DNA of 5,283 bases from Candidatus Faecivivens stercorigallinarum (lineage in GTDB: Bacteria > Bacillota > Clostridia > Oscillospirales > Ruminococcaceae). The notes beneath the pieces were generated by a model that saw only the letters and a program-made list of their open reading frames with translations, did not search any database and had not been told where the DNA came from. This document shows positions 1 to 5,283 of this stretch, one piece after another; within the stretch, counting starts at the first letter, position 1; the number at the start of each line of letters is the position of its first letter. The DNA is taken from assembly GCA_018715465.1 (NCBI GenBank), contig DVLN01000186.1:1-5283 (forward strand), given 5' to 3'. Both the position numbers and the translations under genes were made by a program.

Positions 1-2
1 TT

Positions 3-77
3 ATTCGTCTGGCTGGATTTGATCTGATTGGCAGAATCACGCTGCTGGACAAACGAACCGGACGAAAATATTTTTGA
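3..77 (+). CDS. C-terminal end of an unidentified upstream gene (partial)
   Basis: One frame is open from the left edge of the window to a TGA at 75-77 and encodes 24 residues ending in DKRTGRKYF. The other two + frames close within the first 30 bases. The fragment is basic at its end, like many small phage proteins, but it is too short to assign to a family. Its position just before a late-type regulator suggests a gene of the early/middle phage region. The reading frame could be chance, since only 25 codons are visible. No function is proposed. Confidence 0.35.
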   Translation: MRLAGFDLIGRITLLDKRTGRKYF

Positions 78-85
78 TAAAAAGC

Positions 86-112
86 GGCTCCCTGTCTGCC
101 GGATGGGGAGCC
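86..112 (-). terminator. Inverted repeat resembling a minus-strand terminator
   Basis: GGCTCCC at 86-92 pairs perfectly with GGGAGCC at 106-112 around a 13-nt loop. Read on the minus strand, the stem is followed after two bases by five T (from the A-run at 79-83), which is the layout of an intrinsic terminator. On the + strand no T-run follows. No minus-strand gene is visible here, so its use is unclear: it could block antisense transcription, be half of a decayed bidirectional terminator, or be chance. Confidence 0.3.
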
Positions 113-135
113 TGATGCCGTATTATAACAGAATC

Positions 136-140
136 GGAGG
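136..140 (+). promoter_or_regulatory. Ribosome binding site that sets the GTG start of the regulator
   Basis: GGAGG lies 10 bases before the GTG at 151. The frame is open further upstream, with a TTG at 28 and an ATG at 115, but TTG 28 would run through the end of the upstream gene. ATG 115 has only a GGGGAG four bases away, inside the 86-112 inverted repeat. The GTG start gives an N-terminus (MNAEEFLCQYQDSKARL) that looks like the usual beginning of this family. Confidence 0.7.
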
Positions 141-150
141 ATTAAAAAAC

Positions 151-588
151 GTGAATGCAGAAGAGTTTCTTTGTCAATACCAAGATTCCAAAGCCCGTCT
201 GCGCCGTCTGGAGGAAGAACGTCAGGGCATCCGGGATCTTGTCACCCATATTACTCCCGGATACGGTTCTGTTTCGGTGCGGCATGATCCGAATATGCAG
301 AAAATCCCGGATGCGATTATCCGTCTGGAAGAGCTGGACAAGAAATACAGCGAGGAAAGCCGTCGCGCAGTGGAACTGATGGGACAAATACATGATGTAA
401 TTTATAAGGTACCTGACAGTAAGCTGAGGGAAATTCTGGTCATGCGATATATACTGGGATATCAAATAAAAAGAATTGCAGTAGAAATGAAAATAACGGA
501 TAGAACAGTATGGAGATTGCAGAAGTACGCAATTAAACAAATAGAATTAATTATAAATACGTCAGGGAGTAATGTAATTTGTCTCTAA
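151..588 (+). CDS. Phage transcriptional regulator, DUF1492/ArpU-like, sigma-70 region 4-type helix-turn-helix
   Basis: This 145-residue protein starts at GTG. Residues 4-30 are charged and heptad-like (RLRRLEEERQGIRDL), and residues 55-85 form a second probable helix, so the N-terminal half looks coiled-coil. Residues 90-131 match a sigma region 4-type helix-turn-helix: KLREILVMRYI, then IKRIAVEMKITDRTVWRL. Proteins with this layout sit just before the terminase in many Bacillota phages and are thought to switch on late genes, as RinA and ArpU do. The usual W-E pair before the first helix is replaced by YQIKR. The 3' half of the gene (about 390-588) is much richer in A+T, with many ATA and AGA codons, than the 5' half. 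The family call is good; the precise role, activator or antiterminator-like, is inferred from position. Confidence 0.8.
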   Translation: MNAEEFLCQYQDSKARLRRLEEERQGIRDLVTHITPGYGSVSVRHDPNMQKIPDAIIRLEELDKKYSEESRRAVELMGQIHDVIYKVPDSKLREILVMRYILGYQIKRIAVEMKITDRTVWRLQKYAIKQIELIINTSGSNVICL

Positions 589-597
589 ATGTCAGGG
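559..597 (+). repeat. Spaced GTCAGGG repeats, possible operator for the late regulator
   Basis: An AYGTCAGGGRG motif occurs at 559-569 and again at 589-599, exactly 30 bases apart, or about three helical turns. A degenerate copy, TTGTCTCTA, begins at 579, so GTC occurs at 561, 581 and 591 on one face of the helix. The set straddles the end of the regulator gene and lies upstream of a possible -10 box at 635. A further ACGTCAGGG is at 219-227 inside the same gene. Binding by the regulator is an inference; the repeats themselves are directly visible. Confidence 0.35.
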
Positions 598-634
598 GGC
601 TTCCGTTGATAGATCAAAAAAATAGTGGTAAGCT

Positions 635-640
635 TATACT
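635..640 (+). promoter_or_regulatory. Possible -10 element, activator-dependent promoter
   Basis: TATACT at 635-640 resembles a sigma-A -10 box. No good -35 lies at the normal distance (GATCAA at 612-617 gives a 17-base spacer); the better TTGATA at 606-611 is 23 bases away, too far. A promoter with a poor -35 and repeats upstream would suit activator control. Transcripts would start near 647 and meet the terminator at 653-684 almost at once, so this promoter may be inactive or work with antitermination. A short A+T-rich match can also be chance. Confidence 0.25.
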
Positions 641-652
641 TGCAAAAAAGCG

Positions 653-690
653 AAAAGCGACTGCATGAAAATGTGGTCGCTTTTATATTG
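653..690 (+). terminator. Rho-independent terminator after the regulator gene
   Basis: AAAAGCGACTGCAT (653-666) pairs with ATGTGGTCGCTTTT (671-684) as 14 continuous base pairs, two of them G-U, closed by a GAAA tetraloop at 667-670. The 3' side runs into TTTTATATT. The A-run on the 5' side gives it some capacity in the reverse direction. It lies 65 bases after the regulator stop codon and most simply ends the early/middle transcript, separating it from the terminase operon. Confidence 0.8.
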
Positions 691-763
691 TCCGGCAGCT
701 TGAGGTCAGGCGGTCTGTAGCGCAAAACAGATGCAAGCGGGTTCGATTCCCGGCCGGATACCA
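690..763 (+). ncRNA. tRNA-like element with encoded CCA
   Basis: The segment folds by eye into a near-cloverleaf of 74 nt. The acceptor stem is 690-696 with 753-759 (seven pairs, one G-U), then A760 as discriminator and CCA at 761-763. The D-like arm is 698-701 with 708-711 and has GG at 704-705 in its loop. The anticodon-like arm is 713-718 with 727-732 around an 8-nt loop (AGCGCAAA). A 5-nt variable region follows, then a T-arm 738-741 with 749-752 and a canonical TTCGATT loop. Departures from a working tRNA are one base instead of two before the D stem, a 4-bp T stem, a small D loop, and an anticodon loop of wrong size with no U before any triplet. A decoding tRNA is therefore unlikely; a degenerate tRNA or a structural mimic serving the phage fits better. 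Confidence 0.5.
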
Positions 764-783
764 TTGGCGGCGCAGGTGCTCAT

Positions 784-808
784 AACCATGGAACTGGGGC
801 AACCATGG
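784..808 (+). repeat. Direct repeat AACCATGG, two copies 17 bases apart
   Basis: AACCATGG occurs at 784-791 and 801-808. Each copy contains the palindrome CCATGG, so the pair can act as two identical protein sites on DNA or as a stem in RNA. Their place just upstream of terS is where small terminase or regulatory proteins might bind, but no such link can be shown from sequence. Confidence 0.45.
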
Positions 809-810
809 GG

Positions 811-818
811 ACCTCCTT
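811..818 (+). promoter_or_regulatory. Anti-Shine-Dalgarno-like sequence that can mask the terS ribosome binding site
   Basis: ACCTCCTT has the core of the 3' end of 16S rRNA. It can pair with AAGGCGGT at 844-851, part of the terS ribosome binding site, in seven of eight positions with one C-U mismatch. Because 811-818 lies in the loop closed by the 768-776/819-827 stem, this pairing would make a pseudoknot. Confidence 0.35.
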
Positions 819-842
819 CCTGCGCCGTCATACCAATTTTTG

Positions 843-852
843 AAAGGCGGTG
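843..852 (+). promoter_or_regulatory. Ribosome binding site of terS
   Basis: AAAGGCGGTG differs at one base from the full complement of the 16S rRNA tail (AAAGGAGGTG) and ends five bases before the ATG at 858. This decides the start over the in-frame TTG at 840, which lies before the site. Confidence 0.75.
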
Positions 853-857
853 GCGAA

Positions 858-1358
858 ATGACCAGAAAGCAAAAGCTGTTTTGTGAAGAATACCAGATCG
901 ATCTGAACGCCACCCAGGCGGCAATTCGGGCAGGATATTCTCCTGAATCTGCTGGTTCAATTGGTTCCGAATTATTGAAAAAACCTGAAATCCGTGCGCG
1001 TATAGACAAAATGATGGCAGAGCGTTCAAAACGTGTCGGCATCAATGCAGATCGTGTATTGCGGGAGTTGGGGAAGATTGCCTTTGTGAATGCAGCGGAT
1101 GTGATCGATATGAATAATGCGACAGTCAAAGACGGCGCTGATCGTGATGACACGGCAGCGATTGCTTCCGTGAAAGTAAAAGTCATTTCTGGTGCGAACG
1201 GTGAAGGAATAGAGCGGGAAATCCGTCTGGCAGACAAGCTGAAGGCACTGGAACTGTGCGGACGGCACCTGGGAATGTTTAACGACAAGCTGGATGTGAC
1301 AGGAGCGGCAACGGTTCAGATCATCGACGACATCCCGGAAGGTGAGGAAGATGCCTAA
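858..1358 (+). CDS. terS: Terminase small subunit (Terminase_2 family)
   Basis: This 166-residue protein opens with MTRKQKLFCEEY, followed by LNATQAAIRAGYS and a KKPEIRARI segment. This is the typical N-terminal DNA-binding helix-turn-helix (residues about 1-50) of the Terminase_2 (PF03592) small subunits. The middle (about 51-85) is helical and likely drives ring assembly; residues 86-130 contain a KVKVISGANGEGIEREIRLADKLKALELCGRHLGMF stretch in pieces typical of the family; the last residues are acidic (DDIPEGEEDA), as expected for the part that touches the large subunit. Small terminases recognise phage DNA at the packaging site and stimulate cutting by TerL. The length is normal. The gene overlaps terL by 8 bases, which implies translational coupling. 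Confidence 0.93.
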   Translation: MTRKQKLFCEEYQIDLNATQAAIRAGYSPESAGSIGSELLKKPEIRARIDKMMAERSKRVGINADRVLRELGKIAFVNAADVIDMNNATVKDGADRDDTAAIASVKVKVISGANGEGIEREIRLADKLKALELCGRHLGMFNDKLDVTGAATVQIIDDIPEGEEDA

Positions 1359-2592
1359 ACTGACCGATCTGATCGCGCCGGCGTTTTACCCGGTGCATCG
1401 GGATATCAAAGCAGGAAAACATACCCACTATTGGCTGCCCGGTGGACGCGGCAGCTGTAAATCATCGTTTGTCTCGGTGGAAATCCCGGAAGGGATGATG
1501 CGGGACGCGGCTGCCGGGAAAATGACAAATGCTCTTTGCCTGAGACGTTATGGAAACACGCTGCGGGATTCGGTGTATGAACAGATGCAGTGGGCAATCG
1601 ACGCTCTGGGCGTTTCCCACCTCTGGAAAGGCAGCGTCAGCCCGATGCGGTTTACCTATCTTCCAACTGGTCAGATGATTTTGTTCCGCGGCGTAGACGA
1701 TGCCACCAAGCTGAAATCAGTAAAGGTGGGAAAAGGGTACATCAAGTATACCTGGGTGGAAGAAGCCAATGAATTTGAAGGACCGGAAAAGCTACGCAGT
1801 GTCTTGCAGTCTATTATGCGTGGTGGTGAAAAGTTTGTCTGCTTCTATTCCTTCAACCCGCCGAAAGCTGCCCGAAACTGGGTCAATCAGTATGTGCAGA
1901 TCGAAAGGCCGGATACGCTGGTGCATCGTTCAGATTACCGCACCGTTCCGCCACAGTGGCTGGGAGAGACGTTCCTGGCGGAAGCCGAACATCTGGCAAA
2001 GGTCAAGCCGGAAGCCTATCGTCATGAATATCTGGGCGAAGTCACCGGCACCGGCGGCGAGGTGTTTACAAATATCGTCCTGCGCAAGATCTCCGACAAT
2101 GAGGTCAAGGTTTTTGATCGGCTGCGGAGAGGAATCGACTGGGGCTATGCAGCCGACCCGTTTGCTTACAACGCGCTCCATTATGACAAAACACGCAGAC
2201 GGATATACATTTACTCCGAAATACACAAAGTCCGGCTTTCCAACCGTGCTGCCGCTGAGATGGTGAAGAAGGAAGCAGGGAACAGCTGGATCACTTGTGA
2301 CAGCGCAGAACCGAAGTCGATTGCAGAGGTGTCCGGGTATGGGCTGCGGGTGAAAGGCGCCCGGAAAGGTCCTGATTCAGTCGAATATGGAATCAAATGG
2401 CTGCAAGATCTGGAAGCGATCATTATTGACCCCGACCGATGCCCGGAGACAGCGCGGGAGTTTGGCAGCTATGAACTGGATCGGGACAAAGATGGTAACT
2501 TCAAAGCAGGTTTTCCCGATCACGACAACCATCATATAGACGCGGTGCGCTACGCCTGCGAAGATGACATGAAGAAGGTGACAATCCGATAA
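1351..2592 (+). CDS. terL: Terminase large subunit (PBSX-type, Terminase_3 family): packaging ATPase and nuclease
   Basis: This 413-residue motor protein has an N-terminal ATPase and a C-terminal RNase H-like nuclease. Walker A is GGRGSCKS at residues 31-38. Walker B is IKYTWVEE, with probable catalytic E138. The coupling motif is around SFNPP at 167-171. The nuclease has candidate metal ligands D263 (GIDWGY), D317 (CDSAEP) and D397 (HHIDAVRYA). Together these match Terminase_3/Terminase_3C proteins, and all expected catalytic acids are present at normal length. The Walker A residue before the lysine is Cys, where Gly or Thr is more common; the essential K37 and S38 remain. ATG 1351 is chosen over GTG 1342 because GGAAGGTGAGG lies before it. 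The stop overlaps the portal start by one base (TAATG). Confidence 0.96.
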   Translation: MPKLTDLIAPAFYPVHRDIKAGKHTHYWLPGGRGSCKSSFVSVEIPEGMMRDAAAGKMTNALCLRRYGNTLRDSVYEQMQWAIDALGVSHLWKGSVSPMRFTYLPTGQMILFRGVDDATKLKSVKVGKGYIKYTWVEEANEFEGPEKLRSVLQSIMRGGEKFVCFYSFNPPKAARNWVNQYVQIERPDTLVHRSDYRTVPPQWLGETFLAEAEHLAKVKPEAYRHEYLGEVTGTGGEVFTNIVLRKISDNEVKVFDRLRRGIDWGYAADPFAYNALHYDKTRRRIYIYSEIHKVRLSNRAAAEMVKKEAGNSWITCDSAEPKSIAEVSGYGLRVKGARKGPDSVEYGIKWLQDLEAIIIDPDRCPETAREFGSYELDRDKDGNFKAGFPDHDNHHIDAVRYACEDDMKKVTIR

Positions 2593-4124
2593 TGCTGACC
2601 CTGACAGATCTGATCAATGCCCGCATTTCTGCTGCGGGTGCACAGAATGAAAGCGACATCATCCGGTATATCCTGGAAGATGACCTGAACAGCCCGCAGA
2701 AAAAGAACATGGCGGATGGTGAGCGGTACTATGCCGCAGAGCAGGATGTTTTACAGAAGAATTTCAATCAGGGAATGGTCGAGGAAACGGCCGAAGAGGA
2801 AAGCGGGGAAGAATCTGTCCAGAAACCTTTCAGCAATCCCAACCGTTCCAATCATCACAATGTAAACCCGTTTCATCAGCTGCTTGTCGATCAGAAGGTT
2901 GCTTACATTGCCGGCCGGGAACCGACGATCAGCGTTGCCGGAGCAGAAGAGGATGCAGACTTAAAAGCGTATCAGGAACTTGTTTCCCAGGTCGCGGATG
3001 AGAACTTCAATGAGATGCTGCAAAACTGGATTCTCGGTGCCAGCAACAAGGGATTTGAAGCACTGCACTTTTACTATGACACCGACGGAAATCTGCAATA
3101 CTGTATCATTCCGGCCGAGGAGATCATTCCGGTTTATGACAGCCAGTTTCAGCGGGAGCTGGTGGAAGTAATCCGCTATTATTCCATTACAGTTGTAAAA
3201 GGCGGTGTCCGGTATCAGCGGCGCAAGGTTGAATGGTGGACGGCAGAAAATGTCACCTACTACACCGAGCAGGACAAGAATCTGTATATCCGTGATCCGG
3301 CTTATCCGGTCAACCCGGCACCGCACTGGTGGGACGTTGATCTGGAAAACGGGATGGAAAAACAAAAGACTGCCCACAGCTGGGGACGGGTGCCGTTCGT
3401 GATTCTGGAAAACAACCGCAACCGGACGACTGATCTTCAGCCGATCAAAGGTCTGATCGATGGCTATGACCTGATTTCCAGTGAAGGAACCAATACCCTG
3501 CTGGATCTGGTTGAGCTTTACTGGGTGATTCAGGGGTATGGCGGCGATACGGCTGCTGCAATTGCAAGGCGGCTCCAGATCAACAAGGCGGTCAGTATCA
3601 GTGATTCTTCTGGAAAGGTGACCGCTGAACAGGTCGATCTGCCGCTGCAGGGGCGTATTGATTATCTGAAGATGCTGCGGCGGGATATCTACCATTTCGG
3701 GCAGGGAATTGATATTGACAACGATACCTTCGGGACAGCGCCCAGCGGTGTTAGTTTGCAGTTCCATTATGCCGGGCTGGACCACAAAGCCGGTCGGATG
3801 TCAGCAGCACTCAAAAAAGCAATCAAGCAGTTTTTCTGGTTCATTACCGAGGATTATAACCGCAGGAATGGGACGGATTATGACAGCTCTCTGATTCGCG
3901 TTACGCTCAACTATTCCCGTATTGCGAACGATGCCGAGACAGTCACGATCATCGCGCAGAGCAAAGGGATTGTATCTGATAAGACACTTTTGGAGCACCA
4001 TCCCTTTGTATCTGATGTCAATGAGGAACTGGATCAGCTGGAAAGTGAACGGGAGAGTGAGCTTGACCGGTACGGATTCGGCAGCTTACCAGGTCAGCTG
4101 GTGAACAGTAATGAGCAGTCGTGA
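2592..4124 (+). CDS. Portal protein (SPP1 gp6-like)
   Basis: This 510-residue protein is the dodecameric ring subunit through which DNA enters and leaves the head. Recognisable features of the SPP1 gp6 family (PF05133) are the MADGERYYAAEQDVL segment near residues 40-54, LLVDQKVAYIAGREPTISV near 97-115, the GRVPFVILENN strand, the LIDGYDLISSEGTNTLLDL helix and, further on, GTAPSGVSLQFHYAGLDHKA before the C-terminal helical crown. Length is in the usual range. Between the first two segments is an acidic insert, EETAEEESGEE (64-74), followed by an N/H-rich run, where many relatives have only a short loop. AAGGTG at 2575-2580 serves as ribosome binding site, with coupling to terL likely. It overlaps the next gene by 14 bases. 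Confidence 0.93.
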   Translation: MLTLTDLINARISAAGAQNESDIIRYILEDDLNSPQKKNMADGERYYAAEQDVLQKNFNQGMVEETAEEESGEESVQKPFSNPNRSNHHNVNPFHQLLVDQKVAYIAGREPTISVAGAEEDADLKAYQELVSQVADENFNEMLQNWILGASNKGFEALHFYYDTDGNLQYCIIPAEEIIPVYDSQFQRELVEVIRYYSITVVKGGVRYQRRKVEWWTAENVTYYTEQDKNLYIRDPAYPVNPAPHWWDVDLENGMEKQKTAHSWGRVPFVILENNRNRTTDLQPIKGLIDGYDLISSEGTNTLLDLVELYWVIQGYGGDTAAAIARRLQINKAVSISDSSGKVTAEQVDLPLQGRIDYLKMLRRDIYHFGQGIDIDNDTFGTAPSGVSLQFHYAGLDHKAGRMSAALKKAIKQFFWFITEDYNRRNGTDYDSSLIRVTLNYSRIANDAETVTIIAQSKGIVSDKTLLEHHPFVSDVNEELDQLESERESELDRYGFGSLPGQLVNSNEQS

Positions 4125-5283
4125 TTACTGGGAAAAGCGTGCACTGGAAAGCCGTCTGAGAGCGGAGCAGCAGACACTGCGCAGTGTTCGGCAGATCCAG
4201 GAGGCTACCGACAGGGCAACGGCTGAGATTCAAAAGGATATTGCCTATTGGCTCTCAAAATTCGCTGATAATAACCAGATCAGTATGACCGAAGCGAAGA
4301 AGCTGCTGAAAGCGGATGAACTGGAGGAATTCCGCTGGACAGTGGAAGAGTATATCCGGCATGGTGAAAACAATCTGGACGGTCGCTGGGAGCGCCAGTT
4401 GGTCAATGCTTCATCCCGTGTCCATATCTCCCGGCTGGAATCGCTGCAGACCCAGCTTCGGCAGCATGTCGAAGCACTGTCCGGGACAAGCCAGGCAGAA
4501 ATAGAAAGCCTGCTGGGGAAACTCTATCAGAACCAGTATTACCACACGGCTTTTGACATTCAAAAAGGGCTTGGAATCGGCTGGGATTTACAGAAGCTGG
4601 ATGACCGGAAGGTTAAAGCGGTTCTGTCCCGTCCCTGGGCAGCAGACGGCAAGGTCTTTTCTGACCGTATATGGGAAAATAAAACCCGGTTTCTTTCCGA
4701 ACTGGACACCGAGATCACCCGTACAATCCTGACCGGAAAGAAGTGGGATGATGCGATTCGGAATATAGCGCTCAGGTGCCAGGTGTCCAAAAATCAGGCA
4801 GCAAGGCTTGTGATGACCGAAGCGGCCGCCATTGACTCGGTGGCACAGGGACAGTGTTATCAAGATCTGGATGTCGAGGAATTTGAGAATGTTGCAACGC
4901 TGGATTTCAAGACCTCTGAAATCTGCCGGGAGATGGACGGAAAGCACTTTCCAATGTCGGAATATAAGATCGGCGTCACGGCACCGCCTTTTCATCCCTG
5001 GTGCCGTACCTGTACTGCGCCGTATTTTGACGATTGGGAAGAACTGGGCGGGACTCCGATGCGGGCCGCACGGGATGAAAACGGGCAGGGCTATGAACTG
5101 GTTTCGGCAGATCTGACCTATAAAGAATGGGAAAAACGGTTTGTTAAGGAAAAACCGGAACCTGCACCCTCTAGCGGTTTACAAACGCAGCAGGGCAGTG
5201 CTATAATAAATATAGCAGAACCCAGCAATCAACAGTATTTTTCTCAGATAGCGCAAGCATTACCTAACGCTCCAGATGAGTAC
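4111..5283 (+). CDS. Minor head protein, SPP1 gp7 / Mu gpF (MuF) family, partial at window end
   Basis: This frame is open for 391 codons from ATG 4111 to the last base, with no stop. GGTGA at 4100-4104 precedes the start, which overlaps the portal end by 14 bases. The N-terminus (SSRDYWEKRALESRLRAEQQ) is a long charged helix typical of gp7-like proteins. The MuF domain is at about 195-305: AARLVMTEAAAI (230-241), then C272, the D276-G277 pair, and PPFHPWCR (292-299), the family's cysteine/histidine signature. Such proteins bind the portal or enter the head with it and help DNA delivery or assembly. After WEKRF (340-344) comes a proline-rich link (KEKPEPAPSSG) and a compositionally different stretch: residues 351-391 hold four ATA and two TTA codons, against three and one in the first 350. 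An added C-terminal domain may begin here; its identity is not visible. Confidence 0.9.
   Translation, partial: MSSRDYWEKRALESRLRAEQQTLRSVRQIQEATDRATAEIQKDIAYWLSKFADNNQISMTEAKKLLKADELEEFRWTVEEYIRHGENNLDGRWERQLVNASSRVHISRLESLQTQLRQHVEALSGTSQAEIESLLGKLYQNQYYHTAFDIQKGLGIGWDLQKLDDRKVKAVLSRPWAADGKVFSDRIWENKTRFLSELDTEITRTILTGKKWDDAIRNIALRCQVSKNQAARLVMTEAAAIDSVAQGQCYQDLDVEEFENVATLDFKTSEICREMDGKHFPMSEYKIGVTAPPFHPWCRTCTAPYFDDWEELGGTPMRAARDENGQGYELVSADLTYKEWEKRFVKEKPEPAPSSGLQTQQGSAIINIAEPSNQQYFSQIAQALPNAPDEY

Larger units (their letters stand above)
763..837 (+). ncRNA. Structured leader hairpin upstream of terS
   Basis: CGGCGCAGG (768-776) pairs perfectly with CCTGCGCCG (819-827). Below it ATTGG (763-767) pairs with CCAAT (833-837), leaving a 5-nt bulge (828-832) on the 3' side. 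Inside the large loop, the two CCATGG palindromes at 786-791 and 803-808 can pair with each other as a 6-bp stem. The base of the hairpin shares A763 with the CCA end of the tRNA-like element, so the two structures are directly abutted. It lies 20 bases before the terS start and may act as a translation control element, an RNA processing site, or DNA recognised during packaging. Confidence 0.5.

Noticed and set aside
28..150. N-terminal extension of the regulator from TTG 28 or ATG 115
   Set aside because: The TTG start has no ribosome binding site and overlaps the upstream gene end. The ATG lies just after the inverted repeat with a poorly spaced site. GTG 151 has GGAGG and a family-like N-terminus.
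690..763. Prophage attachment site (att) in a tRNA gene
   Set aside because: The element lies between a late-type regulator and terS, in the middle of the phage gene order. No integrase is nearby and no gene on either side belongs to a host.
788..886. Short + frame from ATG 788 (about 32 codons)
   Set aside because: No ribosome binding site precedes it, it lies in the hairpin and overlaps terS, and the product has no recognisable features.
683..1288. Minus-strand open frame of about 201 codons across the leader and terS
   Set aside because: It runs antisense through the tRNA-like element, the hairpin and terS, and its product is rich in Ser, Arg and Ile without domain features. The + strand explains this DNA.
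1360..2615. CTGAC(C/A)GATCTGATC near the starts of both terL (1360-1374) and the portal (2601-2615)
   Set aside because: Fourteen of fifteen bases match, but both encode the same common peptide LTDLI in frame. This is more likely chance or codon bias than a functional repeat.
2961..3785. Minus-strand open frame of about 274 codons inside the portal gene
   Set aside because: It lies wholly antisense to a well-supported portal gene. Long antisense frames are common where codon use disfavours their stop complements, and no recognisable family features are seen.
1..5283. CRISPR array, insertion sequence or restriction/defence island
   Set aside because: No regularly spaced repeats, transposase motifs or terminal inverted repeats were seen. 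All genes fit a phage packaging module.

Overview
This window is the start of the DNA-packaging and head module of a tailed phage, most likely a prophage of a low-to-mid G+C Gram-positive bacterium (Bacillota; a clostridial or similar gut lineage would fit). The reasons are the gene order, the strong AGGAGG-type ribosome binding sites, and the families: a DUF1492/ArpU-like sigma-region-4 regulator, a Terminase_2-type small subunit, a PBSX/Terminase_3-type large subunit, an SPP1 gp6-like portal and an SPP1 gp7/Mu gpF-like minor head protein. All supported genes are on the + strand. The species cannot be named from the sequence alone.

Layout. Bases 3-77 hold the tail end of an unidentified upstream gene. 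Bases 151-588 encode a 145-residue helix-turn-helix regulator that closes the early/middle region; its 3' half is clearly more A+T-rich than the structural genes. Bases 589-857 have no supported protein gene but are densely structured: spaced GTCAGGG repeats, a possible -10 element, a 14-bp terminator hairpin with a GAAA loop, a 74-nt tRNA-like element ending in an encoded CCA, and a second long hairpin with a duplicated AACCATGG motif and an ACCTCCTT stretch that can pair with the terS ribosome binding site. Bases 858-5283 are a tightly overlapping operon: terS (858-1358), terL (1351-2592), portal (2592-4124) and a MuF-type head protein (4111 to beyond the window end).

How it fits together. 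The regulator probably controls late transcription. TerS recognises the phage DNA, TerL cuts it and pumps it through the portal ring, and the MuF-type protein is packaged with or bound near the portal. The gene set resembles headful (pac) phages such as SPP1, and no HNH endonuclease is visible beside the terminase. The structural genes look ordinary for their families. The most unusual part is the 690-851 leader, where a tRNA-like fold abuts a hairpin that may control terS translation or act in packaging. The MuF-type gene also runs on past its conserved domain into a compositionally different tail, which could be the start of an added effector domain.
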